From: Fen-1258 sp964595365
Lineage (GTDB): Bacteria > Bacteroidota > Ignavibacteria > Ignavibacteriales > Melioribacteraceae
Reading direction: 5' to 3'
Length of the DNA: 16,293 nt
NCBI GenBank assembly: GCA_964595365.1
Contig: CAZQQC010000067.1
Coordinates: 1-16,293 of the forward strand
Shown piece after piece: positions 7,415-14,829 of this stretch. The position numbers and the translations under genes are program-made. The notes beneath the pieces were generated by a model. That model did no database searches, was not told the DNA's origin, and worked only from the letters and a program-made list of their open reading frames with translations. Every line of letters begins with the position of its first letter. Position 1 is the first letter of the stretch.

Positions 7415-8803
7415 ATGTCTCTCCTAATTAAGAATGCACACATCGTTACTGCCGAGCACGATTACATGGCAGACATTTTCGTCGAGAAAGAAAAAATCTC
7501 AACGATCGGTACAATGTTAGATATTTCAGCCGATCGAACAATTGATGCAAGAGGGAAATATGTTATCCCGGGCGGTATCGATGTTCATACCCATCTCGAC
7601 ATGCCGTTTGGCGGCACAACTTCTTCCGATAATTTTGAAACCGGGACGCGCGCTGCTGCTTTCGGCGGCACAACTTCTCTAATCGATTTTGCTGTTCAGT
7701 CGAGAGGAACAAAAATGCGAACCGCTCTTGATACGTGGTGGAAAAAAGCCGGCGATAAAGCAACAATCGATTACGGTCTTCACATGATTATTACCGATCT
7801 CCCCGAAGCGGCAATGGAAGATATGAGTGATATGGTGCGCGAAGGTGTTACAAGTTTCAAATTATTCATGGCTTACCCTAATGCATTAATGGTTGATGAT
7901 GCAACTATATTCCGTGCAATGAGGCACACTGCAGATACCGGTGCTTTAGTTTGCATGCACGCAGAGAACGGAAATGTGATTGACTTGATTGTTCAGAAAG
8001 CTTTGGCAGAAGGAAAGAAAGCACCAATCTATCATGCGTTAACACGTCCAGCATCAGCAGAAGCGGAAGCAGTAAATCGAACTATTGCCCTTTCGCAAAT
8101 GGCTGGAGTGCCGGTTTATATTGTACATTTATCATGCAATGATGCTTTGGATAAAGTTGTTGAAGCTCGTGCAAACGGATTACCAACCTATGCAGAAACC
8201 TGTCCGCAATATCTTTTCCTTTCTCTAGATGATATGAATAAACCGGGTTTTGAAGATGCCAAAGTTGTTTTCACGCCGCCGCTTCGCGAAAAATGGAATC
8301 AAGAAAAACTCTGGGCTGGCTTAAAGAAAAACGATCTGCAAATTATTTCTACAGATCATTGCCCGTTCTGTTTTAAGGAACAAAAAGAAATGGGAAAAGA
8401 CGATTTCACAAAAATTCCCAACGGTGGACCTGGAATTGAACACCGCATGCAATTAATTTATGACGGTGGAGTTCTTCATAAAAGAATTACATTGAATCGC
8501 TGGGTCGAGCTTACTTCTACAAATCCTGCAAAAATATTTGGATTGTTTCCTCGTAAAGGCACAATTGCACCTGGGACCGATGCAGATATTGTTATTTGGG
8601 ACCCTGAAAAAGAACGTGTCATCTCTGCAACAACACACCACATGGCAGTCGATTATTCAATGTACGAGGGAAAGAAAGTTAAAGGCGATGCCGAAATTGT
8701 TATATCACGGGGTGAAGTAATAGTTGAAAAAGAAAAGTTCTCAGGTAAACCCGGCAGAGGAAATTTTATCAAGAGAGCTACTTACGGCAGTACATGGAAT
8801 TAA
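7415..8803 (+). CDS. Dihydropyrimidinase (D-hydantoinase family)
   Basis: This 462-residue cyclic amidohydrolase opens dihydrouracil or dihydrothymine to the N-carbamoyl-beta-amino acid, the step between PreTA and beta-ureidopropionase. The complete dinuclear metal site is visible: His58 and His60 in GGIDVHTHLD, the carboxylated Lys149 in TSFKLFMAY, His182 in CMHAENG, His238 in VHLSC and Asp314 in STDHCPF. Length is usual for the family. AAAGAGG precedes the ATG by about 7 nt. It lies 103 nt after preA, a larger gap than between preT and preA, and the gap contains a hairpin and an A/T-rich run. Allantoinase or hydantoinase activity is possible in the superfamily, but the pathway neighbours make dihydropyrimidinase the best call. 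Confidence 0.93.
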   Translation: MSLLIKNAHIVTAEHDYMADIFVEKEKISTIGTMLDISADRTIDARGKYVIPGGIDVHTHLDMPFGGTTSSDNFETGTRAAAFGGTTSLIDFAVQSRGTKMRTALDTWWKKAGDKATIDYGLHMIITDLPEAAMEDMSDMVREGVTSFKLFMAYPNALMVDDATIFRAMRHTADTGALVCMHAENGNVIDLIVQKALAEGKKAPIYHALTRPASAEAEAVNRTIALSQMAGVPVYIVHLSCNDALDKVVEARANGLPTYAETCPQYLFLSLDDMNKPGFEDAKVVFTPPLREKWNQEKLWAGLKKNDLQIISTDHCPFCFKEQKEMGKDDFTKIPNGGPGIEHRMQLIYDGGVLHKRITLNRWVELTSTNPAKIFGLFPRKGTIAPGTDADIVIWDPEKERVISATTHHMAVDYSMYEGKKVKGDAEIVISRGEVIVEKEKFSGKPGRGNFIKRATYGSTWN

Positions 8804-8848
8804 ACGGTACCCGACATCATAGTGAAAAATTACTTCATTTAATTTAGC

Positions 8849-10282
8849 ATGAAAGAGATTACCATGGACACTTTTTCCTCAAGTGATTTAGTAGAAACCG
8901 ATCTTACCGGAATTCACGATTCAAAACTTTTCAATCGCGACCTCTCTCCAACAAAAATAAATCAACGCACCTGGGGAACATATAACATTGCATCTCTCTG
9001 GATCGGGATGAGTGTTTGCATAACAACATACATGCTTGCAAGCGGATTGATTGCGGGCGGAATGAATTGGTGGCAGGCATTAATAACAATTGCGCTGGGC
9101 AACACTATCGTTCTCATTCCGATGATTTTGAATGCTCACGCCGGAACGAAATACGGAATTCCTTTTCCTGTTCTTGCACGGGCTGCTTTTGGAACACTTG
9201 GTTCTAATGTTCCGGCAATTCTTCGTGCTATAGTTGCATGCGGATGGTTTGGTATTCAAACTTGGATCGGCGGTGAAGCAATAAATTCACTTGTAAGTGT
9301 TCTTATTCCGCAATGGGCTAACTGGTCGTTGGGAATAACATCTAGTTTTATAATTTTCTGGGTGATGAATGTTTATTTCATAATAAATGGAATGGAATCA
9401 ATTCGCTGGCTCGAAGCTCTTGGCGCTCCATTTCTTATTGTGGTTGGAATTGTACTTCTGATATGGGCATATATTCGCGGCGGAGGTTGGGGACCAATTT
9501 TAAGTCAGCCGGGTAAATTCCAAACTACAAGTGAGTTCTGGAAATTTTTTGTCCCATCATTAACCGGTATGGTTGGATACTGGGCAACACTCTCATTAAA
9601 CATTCCGGATTTTTCTCGATTTGCAAAAAGTCAGAAAGCTCAAATGCTTGGCCAGGCAATCGGATTACCGCCCGCCATGGCACTATATTCTTTTATTGGA
9701 GTTGCAGTTACTTCTGCAACGGTTGTCATTTTTGGTGAAGCAATTTGGGATCCGGTTGTGTTGCTATCAAAATTTCAGAATCCTTTTATTGTAATTATTT
9801 CTTTGCTTGCGTTACTGATTGCAACATTAACAACGAATATTGCAGCAAATGTAGTTTCCCCCGCAAATGATTTTTCAAATATTTATCCGAAAAAAATTTC
9901 TTTTGTTCGAGGCGGAATGATTACTGCTACTCTCGGAATAATTATTATGCCGTGGAAATTATTGTCGGATTACAGTGCTTACATTTTTGGTTGGTTGGTA
10001 GGCTACTCAAGTTTCTTGGGACCTATTGCAGGAATTTTAATTTGCGATTACTTCCTTATAAAGAAAAGAAAACTGATTGTGATAGATCTTTACGGACGTG
10101 GCGGTGAATACGAATATAAAAACGGGTTCAATCTGAAAGCTATTCTTGCATTAATAACCGGCATTGTTGTTGCACTTGTTGGATTGCTTGTTTCCTCTCT
10201 AAGATTTTTGTACGACTATGCCTGGTTTGCCGGCTTTGCTGTATCGTTCATTGTTTATCTAATATTAATGAAAAAGAAGTAA
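8849..10282 (+). CDS. NCS1-family nucleobase/hydantoin permease
   Basis: This polytopic inner-membrane transporter is 477 residues from the first ATG, with about twelve hydrophobic segments. The family (Mhp1, PucI, CodB, FurE) symports nucleobases, hydantoins or allantoin with Na+ or H+. In segment 3, GWFGIQTW places Trp133 and Gln137 with the same four-residue spacing as the substrate-contacting Trp117 and Gln121 of Mhp1. YWATLSLNIPDFSRFAK in the segment 6 region and NIAANVVSPANDFSN further on are family signatures. The likely cargo is uracil or thymine, inferred only from the cluster. The start is uncertain. The ATG at 8849 has no clear ribosome site, while a second ATG at 8864 has AAAGAGA about 6 nt upstream, so translation may begin there and give 472 residues. 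Confidence 0.9.
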   Translation: MKEITMDTFSSSDLVETDLTGIHDSKLFNRDLSPTKINQRTWGTYNIASLWIGMSVCITTYMLASGLIAGGMNWWQALITIALGNTIVLIPMILNAHAGTKYGIPFPVLARAAFGTLGSNVPAILRAIVACGWFGIQTWIGGEAINSLVSVLIPQWANWSLGITSSFIIFWVMNVYFIINGMESIRWLEALGAPFLIVVGIVLLIWAYIRGGGWGPILSQPGKFQTTSEFWKFFVPSLTGMVGYWATLSLNIPDFSRFAKSQKAQMLGQAIGLPPAMALYSFIGVAVTSATVVIFGEAIWDPVVLLSKFQNPFIVIISLLALLIATLTTNIAANVVSPANDFSNIYPKKISFVRGGMITATLGIIIMPWKLLSDYSAYIFGWLVGYSSFLGPIAGILICDYFLIKKRKLIVIDLYGRGGEYEYKNGFNLKAILALITGIVVALVGLLVSSLRFLYDYAWFAGFAVSFIVYLILMKKK

Positions 10283-10470
10283 AACATGAAAGTTTAGACG
10301 CAGACTAAAAGGAGTAAAGCGAAAAGAGTTCCGCTAACTCTGGAACCGAAAGAAATTGTTTGCCTCTGCTGGAACAAGTTAGCAAACGTGATGTTTTAAT
10401 GAAGAGTTAATTTCGGGTGTTACGTGTCTTTCGAAAGATAAAATTAGCAATTATTTAAAGTGAGAAATTT
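10283..10470 (+). ncRNA. Spacer with overlapping inverted repeats; possible structured RNA
   Basis: No coding frame is convincing here. Several exact inverted pairs compete for the same bases. AGAGTT (10325-10330) pairs with AACTCT (10336-10341). GTTCC (10328-10332) can pair with GGAAC at 10342-10346 or 10371-10375. GCTAACT (10333-10339) can pair with AGTTAGC (10377-10383). GTTTGC (10358-10363) can pair with GCAAAC (10382-10387). A 12-bp perfect palindrome, TCTTTCGAAAGA, lies at 10427-10438. This many mutually exclusive pairings in under 120 nt could mean a switching leader for tatA, a small RNA, or chance. I recognise no known RNA family in it. Confidence 0.3.
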
Positions 10471-10647
10471 ATGTTTGATAATATAGGCAGTGGAGAGTTT
10501 CTAATAATTCTTCTGGTCGTTATAGTTTTGTTTGGTCCAAAGAAGATTCCCGAACTCGCTCGGGGAATCGGTAAAGGAATTCGCGAATTCAAAAAAGCCG
10601 TTAAAGGCGTTGAAGATGAAATCAAAGATACCGCTAAGAAAGAGTAG
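10471..10647 (+). CDS. tatA: Sec-independent (Tat) translocase protein, TatA/E type
   Basis: This short 58-residue protein has one N-terminal membrane helix (about residues 8-21, GEFLIILLVVIVLF), then the hinge FGPKKIPELARGIGKGI, then an amphipathic helix and a short charged tail ending KDTAKKE. This is the standard TatA/TatE layout. The Phe-Gly hinge and the polar Glu9 in the membrane helix are both present. TatA oligomers form the passage for folded proteins selected by TatC or TatBC. No tatB or tatC lies in the window, so partners must be elsewhere, as is common in Bacteroidota and Chlorobi. The start is supported by AAAGTGAG (10457-10464) upstream. It stands alone between the catabolic and pantothenate clusters and has no evident link to either. 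Confidence 0.9.
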   Translation: MFDNIGSGEFLIILLVVIVLFGPKKIPELARGIGKGIREFKKAVKGVEDEIKDTAKKE

Positions 10648-10654
10648 TCTCTTT
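10639..10654 (+). terminator. Small perfect hairpin over the tatA stop codon
   Basis: AAAGAG (10639-10644) and CTCTTT (10649-10654) flank the loop TAGT, which includes the tatA stop. The stem is AT-rich and followed by ACAAAATCTCTTT rather than a T-run, so it is at best a weak terminator. Confidence 0.25.
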
Positions 10655-10674
10655 ACAAAATCTCTTTGGCAATT

Positions 10675-10705
10675 TTTGATTTAGAAGAAAAGAAAACTAT
10701 TTTTC
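10675..10705 (+). promoter_or_regulatory. Candidate Bacteroidota-type promoter of the pan/coa cluster
   Basis: TTTG at 10675-10678 and TATTTTTC at 10698-10705 are separated by 19 nt. The Bacteroidota consensus is TTTG, about 19-21 nt, then TAnnTTTG, so only the last base of the -7 box differs. Transcription would begin near 10709-10712, leaving a leader of roughly 175 nt before panB. The call depends on the organism using this sigma-factor specificity. Confidence 0.4.
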
Positions 10706-10711
10706 GAATGG

Positions 10712-10726
10712 AATTGTTTAACAATT
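10712..10726 (+). promoter_or_regulatory. Palindrome at the predicted transcription start (possible operator)
   Basis: AATTGTT-T-AACAATT is a perfect 7-bp inverted repeat around a single base. It lies immediately downstream of the predicted -7 box, where a bound repressor would block initiation. A second perfect palindrome, GAATCGATTC, follows at 10735-10744. Then come two alternative short stems: TTCCG (10742-10746) with CGGAA (10754-10758), and CCGTT (10744-10748) with AACGG (10757-10761). Either DNA operators or a folded leader RNA would fit. I cannot assign a regulator. Confidence 0.35.
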
Positions 10727-10886
10727 AATTGCACGAATCGATTCCGTTGGGTGCGGAACGGTTACGAAAAATCTTCAAAATAAAAGTTGGACTTGATCTA
10801 AAGGACAGGTACCATGAAAATTTGCCAAGATAAACCTACAACTATTTTCCGCGTTAACGTTTTCACGAATTAATTTGGAGTAAACA

Positions 10887-11678
10887 ATGAAAACGATTAA
10901 TGAATTCCAGAGAATGAAAAACGAGAAGAAGAAAATCTCGGTTGTTACATGTTACGATTACTGGTCGGCTCGCATCATCGACGGAACCGATATTGATGCG
11001 GTACTGGTTGGCGACAGCGCTGCAATGGTTATGCACGGATTCGAAACAACTATAAATGCAGAACTTGAAATGATGAGCTATCATGTTGCGGCTGTGAAGC
11101 GAGGACTAAAAAATAAATTTCTGATTGCCGACCTTCCATTCCTGGCTCACAAGAAAAGCAAAGAAATGCTTGTAGAAGCGGTCGACCGCCTTATGAAAGC
11201 CGGCGCTCAGGCAATTAAAATTGAAGGTGCAAATGGAAATATTGAGATAATAAAAAATTTGGTTGATACAGGAATTCCTATCATGGGTCATCTTGGCCTA
11301 ACGCCGCAATCGGTTAATCAGTTTGGCGGATTCAAGTTGCAGGGTGCAAATGAAACTGCCGCCACCAGAATTATAGACGATGCCCGTCTGCTACAACAAG
11401 CCGGATGTTTCTCGATTGTCCTTGAGATGGTTCCTGCTCAGCTTGCAAAAACCGTTTCCGAAGAATTGACGATTCCAACAATCGGCATAGGCGCTGGCGT
11501 TTATACTGACGGTCAGGTTTTGGTACTTCAGGATTTGCTGGGATTGTCAAATGGATTCAACCCAAAATTCTTACGAAAATATTTAGACGGTTCCGAATTA
11601 ATCAGAAACGCATTAAACAATTTCGATACTGATGTGAAGAAGAAAAACTATCCGGGAGAGAAGGAAAGTTATCATTGA
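10887..11678 (+). CDS. panB: 3-methyl-2-oxobutanoate hydroxymethyltransferase (ketopantoate hydroxymethyltransferase)
   Basis: This 263-residue cytoplasmic enzyme performs the first committed step of pantothenate synthesis, adding a hydroxymethyl group from methylene-tetrahydrofolate to 2-ketoisovalerate. The metal and catalytic residues match the E. coli enzyme with an offset of one or two: Asp43 in LVGDS, Asp82 in ADLPF, Glu113 in IKIEG and Glu180 in LEMVP. GHLGLTPQS and TIGIGAG are also family signatures, and length is normal. TTGGAG lies about 7 nt before the ATG. Its stop overlaps the start of panC by 4 nt (TTGA), which indicates translational coupling. Ketopantoate reductase (panE, or ilvC acting for it), needed between PanB and PanC, is not in the window. 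Confidence 0.96.
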   Translation: MKTINEFQRMKNEKKKISVVTCYDYWSARIIDGTDIDAVLVGDSAAMVMHGFETTINAELEMMSYHVAAVKRGLKNKFLIADLPFLAHKKSKEMLVEAVDRLMKAGAQAIKIEGANGNIEIIKNLVDTGIPIMGHLGLTPQSVNQFGGFKLQGANETAATRIIDDARLLQQAGCFSIVLEMVPAQLAKTVSEELTIPTIGIGAGVYTDGQVLVLQDLLGLSNGFNPKFLRKYLDGSELIRNALNNFDTDVKKKNYPGEKESYH

Positions 11679-12439
11679 CGCAGGTTATCGGATCCGTTCA
11701 TGAATGGAAAGATATTTTAGCATCGGGAAATCTTGCCGGTAAAAAAATCGGATTCGTTCCAACTATGGGAGCGCTTCATAAAGGGCACGTGTCTTTAATA
11801 GAACGAAGCGTTCGCGAAAACAATTTTACGGTCGTAAGTATTTTTGTTAATCCTACACAATTTAACGACCCGAAAGATTTGCAAAGTTACCCCCGTACAT
11901 TCGAGGACGATTTTAAGCTTCTTAGCAATTTGAAAGTCGACTTTTTGTTCTACCCGGATTATACTGAAATCTATCACGACAACTTTAAATATAAGATAAG
12001 CGAGAGCGAGTTGAGCAAAATTTTATGCGGGAAATTCCGACCGGGACATTTTGAGGGTGTACTTACAGTTGTTATGAAATTGCTGAATATTATCAGACCG
12101 GGCAAAGCATATTTTGGCGAAAAAGATTATCAGCAGTATTTGTTGATAGATGGAATGTGCAAAGCATTTTTTCTTGATGTTGAAATTGTTCCGTGTCCCA
12201 TTGTTCGGGAACCGGAAGGACTTGCTTTAAGTTCGCGCAATTTGCTGTTGAATGCTGAAGAAAAGAAATTCGCACAGAATTTTCCCCGCTTGTTGAAAAC
12301 AAAAATGCCATGTGAAACAATAAAAAAGGAATTGGAAAAGCTTGGTTTCAACGTGGATTACATTGAAGAGATTGGGAACAGAAGATTTGGCGCAGTTCGC
12401 ATCGGAAAAGTGAGGTTGATCGATAATGTCGAAATCTAA
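11675..12439 (+). CDS. panC: Pantothenate synthetase (pantoate-beta-alanine ligase), short form
   Basis: It joins pantoate and beta-alanine using ATP, through a pantoyl-adenylate. The nucleotidyltransferase HxGH motif is seen in PTMGALHKGH (His35, His38), with GEKDYQQ at 148-154 and REPEGLALSSRN ending at 189. All active-site blocks are present. The protein is 254 residues, whereas E. coli PanC is 283. The loss is in the C-terminal dimer and lid domain after residue 190, which goes quickly from FPRLLKTKMP to VDYIEE and RLIDNVEI. The start is TTG, overlapping the panB stop as TTGA, with AAGGAAAG upstream. No ATG would give a better start. Its 3' end overlaps coaBC by 14 nt. The catalytic domain looks intact, so I expect a working enzyme with a reduced C-terminal domain. 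Confidence 0.94.
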   Translation: MTQVIGSVHEWKDILASGNLAGKKIGFVPTMGALHKGHVSLIERSVRENNFTVVSIFVNPTQFNDPKDLQSYPRTFEDDFKLLSNLKVDFLFYPDYTEIYHDNFKYKISESELSKILCGKFRPGHFEGVLTVVMKLLNIIRPGKAYFGEKDYQQYLLIDGMCKAFFLDVEIVPCPIVREPEGLALSSRNLLLNAEEKKFAQNFPRLLKTKMPCETIKKELEKLGFNVDYIEEIGNRRFGAVRIGKVRLIDNVEI

Positions 12440-13658
12440 AATACTATTTAAAATTAGCGGTTCGATAGCTGCTTACAAAAGCGCGTATCTAATTTCAAAG
12501 CTTGTTCAAAACAGTTTTGAAGTTAAAGTTGTTACAACCGAAAGTGCATTGAAGTTTATTGGCAAAGCAACACTAGAAGGATTAACCGGTCATACGGTTT
12601 ATACCGATTCATTTGCCGATGGCGAAATGATGGGTCATATCAATCTGATAAAATGGGCAGACTTGATAATTCTTTGTCCGGCATCTGCAAACACAATCAA
12701 CAAACTTGCAAATGGAATAAGTGATAACTTGCTCACTTCACTTTTTCTCGCATACGATTGGTCGAAACCGTATCTGATTGTTCCAGCGATGAACACAAAC
12801 ATGTTCGATCATCCGGCAACTCAAAGTTCGTTGAGGAAGTTGAATGAGTGGGGGGTCAAAATTCTGCCAACAGCAGAAGGATACCTCGCTTGCGGTGATA
12901 CGGGACGCGGAAAACTTCTTGAGCCGGATGAAATTTATGAATACATTTTATTGGCTTTGAATAAACAATTAACCGTACCGCCTAAAAAACTTAAAGTGAT
13001 GGTTACTTCAGGTGGAACAAAAGAAAATATTGACGGGATAAGATTCATTTCAAATCTTAGCACCGGCAAAACCGCTGCAACAATTGCAGATTATTTTTCG
13101 CGGCGGGGGCACAGCGTAACGTATCTTTACACGTTCGATGCAGCAACACCGAAAACAAATTGTGTGAATGCCGGGTATCTCTCATTTAGCGAACTCGATG
13201 ATAAATTGAAAAGTATTCTTGGAGAAAATGATTTTGATGCGGTAATCCATATTGCGGCGGTAAGCGATTATTCTGTGGACTCCGTTGAAATCGGGGATCG
13301 GAAATTAATTATACCTCTGAAAGAAAAGATCGATTCGGAAAGCGAAAAACTGGTTCTGAATTTGAAAAAGAATCCGAAGATTATAGACAACCTGAAAAGT
13401 TATTCAAAAAATAAAAATCTCAAAGTTGTCGGTTTCAAACTCACGAACAATGCCGGTGAACGTGCAAAAGTTTCGATGGTTCAAAAATTAGTAGATCATT
13501 CTTCTTGCGATTTTGTTGTGCTGAACGATAAGAAGGATCGAAGCGAAAATACTCAAGTCAACTTTAAGATTTTTGATAGGACAAAAGAAATCGGATCCTG
13601 CGAGACTTCAACAGAGCTTGCCGGATTGTTGGAAGGATTTCTAATAAATATTTTATGA
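12426..13658 (+). CDS. coaBC: Bifunctional phosphopantothenoylcysteine decarboxylase / phosphopantothenate-cysteine ligase
   Basis: This 410-residue fusion performs two CoA steps: ligating cysteine to 4'-phosphopantothenate (CoaB) and decarboxylating the product (CoaC). The N-terminal flavin-dependent CoaC half (about 1-185) has His71 in GHINLIKWAD, PASANTINK, PAMNTNMF (120-127) and the active Cys156 in YLACGDTGRGK. The C-terminal CoaB half starts at VMVTSGGTKENIDGIRFISN (191-210) and has AAVSDY and the substrate Lys301 in EKIDS. That lysine motif, with VGFKLT (335-340), looks more like the stand-alone CoaB of Gram-positive cocci (KISS, GFKLL) than the E. coli fusion (KIKK, GFAAET). This comparison is from memory. 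It overlaps panC by 14 nt and is followed by coaX 7 nt after its stop. Confidence 0.93.
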   Translation: MSKSKILFKISGSIAAYKSAYLISKLVQNSFEVKVVTTESALKFIGKATLEGLTGHTVYTDSFADGEMMGHINLIKWADLIILCPASANTINKLANGISDNLLTSLFLAYDWSKPYLIVPAMNTNMFDHPATQSSLRKLNEWGVKILPTAEGYLACGDTGRGKLLEPDEIYEYILLALNKQLTVPPKKLKVMVTSGGTKENIDGIRFISNLSTGKTAATIADYFSRRGHSVTYLYTFDAATPKTNCVNAGYLSFSELDDKLKSILGENDFDAVIHIAAVSDYSVDSVEIGDRKLIIPLKEKIDSESEKLVLNLKKNPKIIDNLKSYSKNKNLKVVGFKLTNNAGERAKVSMVQKLVDHSSCDFVVLNDKKDRSENTQVNFKIFDRTKEIGSCETSTELAGLLEGFLINIL

Positions 13659-13665
13659 GGAAAGA

Positions 13666-14454
13666 ATGGTACTTTGTATTGATGTAGGCAACACTCAAAT
13701 GTTTGGCGGTGTTTTCAATGGAAAAGAACTCACACTTCAATTCAGAAAAACATCGCGCCAGCAATTTTCGTCGGACGAAATCGGTATATTTCTTAGATCG
13801 GTTCTAGACGAAAACAAAATTGACCCCGATTTCATTAAGGACATTTCAATTTGCAGTGTTGTACCGGATTTGAATCATTCTCTTAGAAGCGGCTGTGTAA
13901 AATACTTTGGCAGCGAACCGTTCTTTTTAAAACCCGGAGTAAAAACCGGGTTGAAAATCAAATACAGAAATCCACTTGAAGTCGGAGCGGATAGAATTGC
14001 AAATGCTATTGCTGCCGTGAATTTATTCCCGAACAAAAATTTGATTGTAGTCGATTTCGGCACAGCCACAACATTTTGTGTAATTAATAAATCGAAAGAA
14101 TATTTGGGCGGAATAATTCTTCCCGGATTAAAAATTTCTATGGAAGCTCTTGAAAGCAGAACGGCACAACTGCCAAAAGTCGAGATCAAAGAAATTGAGG
14201 ATGTGATTGGAAGATCGACCGTGGAAAGTATTCAATCGGGTTTGTATCACGGTCAAATCGGCATGGTTCGCGAGATCAAATCAAAAATAATTAAAGAAGC
14301 TTTTGCAGACGAAGAACCGGTAGTAATTGGAACCGGCGGCTTTGCTCGGCTTTTTGAGAACGCTAAACTTTTTAATTTAATTAACCAGACTCTCGTTCTC
14401 GAAGGGCTTTATCACGCATACATGTTGAACGGAAAACCGGAAAGGGAAAACTGA
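13666..14454 (+). CDS. coaX: Type III pantothenate kinase
   Basis: This 262-residue ASKHA-fold kinase phosphorylates pantothenate to 4'-phosphopantothenate, the substrate for CoaBC. Type III enzymes are not feedback-inhibited by CoA and need a monovalent cation. Motifs are DVGNT (6-10, phosphate 1), PLEVGADRIANAIAA with catalytic Asp109, DFGTATTFCVI (130-140, phosphate 2) and GGIILPGLKIS (148-158). AGGAAAG lies just before the ATG. The stop shares one base with the panD ATG (TGATG). Its place between coaBC and panD puts pantothenate synthesis and its first CoA steps on one transcript. Confidence 0.95.
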   Translation: MVLCIDVGNTQMFGGVFNGKELTLQFRKTSRQQFSSDEIGIFLRSVLDENKIDPDFIKDISICSVVPDLNHSLRSGCVKYFGSEPFFLKPGVKTGLKIKYRNPLEVGADRIANAIAAVNLFPNKNLIVVDFGTATTFCVINKSKEYLGGIILPGLKISMEALESRTAQLPKVEIKEIEDVIGRSTVESIQSGLYHGQIGMVREIKSKIIKEAFADEEPVVIGTGGFARLFENAKLFNLINQTLVLEGLYHAYMLNGKPEREN

Positions 14455-14825
14455 TGCAGAGAACCTTGCTGAAATCGAAAATACACCGTGCTACTGTTAC
14501 CGGTGCAGATCTGAATTATGAAGGTTCAATCTCGATTGATAAAAATTTGTGCATCGAAGCAGACATAAAAGAGTTTGAGAAAGTTGATATCTATAACATC
14601 AACAATGGCGAACGTTTTTCGACCTACGTTATATTGGGCAGCGAAGGAGAAATAAGTTTAAACGGTGCCGCTGCGAGGCTTGTTCAAATAGGTGACGTAA
14701 TAATTATTGCGAGCTATGCTCAATACGAAAAACATGAAGTGGAAAAACATCTTCCAAAATTAGTTTTTGTTAATGACCGGAACATTATTCATTCGTCGAA
14801 TTCACAAATGATTCCGAATAAATAA
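14454..14825 (+). CDS. panD: Aspartate 1-decarboxylase proenzyme
   Basis: This 123-residue pyruvoyl enzyme makes beta-alanine from aspartate. The proenzyme should cut itself between Gly24 and Ser25 (YEGSISID), turning Ser25 into the pyruvoyl group. Lys9, His11, Tyr22, Thr57 and Tyr58 (ERFSTYVI), NGAAARL and GDVIIIASYA all match the bacterial family. Start and coaX stop overlap as TGATG, so translation is probably coupled. It gives this operon its own beta-alanine source for PanC, although the neighbouring pyrimidine cluster also yields beta-alanine. The tail is of ordinary length. No PanZ/PanM-type maturation factor is seen nearby. Confidence 0.95.
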   Translation: MQRTLLKSKIHRATVTGADLNYEGSISIDKNLCIEADIKEFEKVDIYNINNGERFSTYVILGSEGEISLNGAAARLVQIGDVIIIASYAQYEKHEVEKHLPKLVFVNDRNIIHSSNSQMIPNK

Positions 14826-14829
14826 ACGA

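Noticed and set aside
10814..10873. A 19-codon ORF (MKICQDKPTT...) in the panB leader, with AAGGAC upstream, as a possible leader peptide
   Set aside because: It has no run of a regulatory amino acid, no attenuator with a T-tract follows, and ORFs this short are frequent by chance.
13875..14189. A 104-codon open frame on the minus strand inside coaX
   Set aside because: It is fully inside a confident gene, has no family-like motifs and no ribosome site; it is a shadow of the coaX coding frame.
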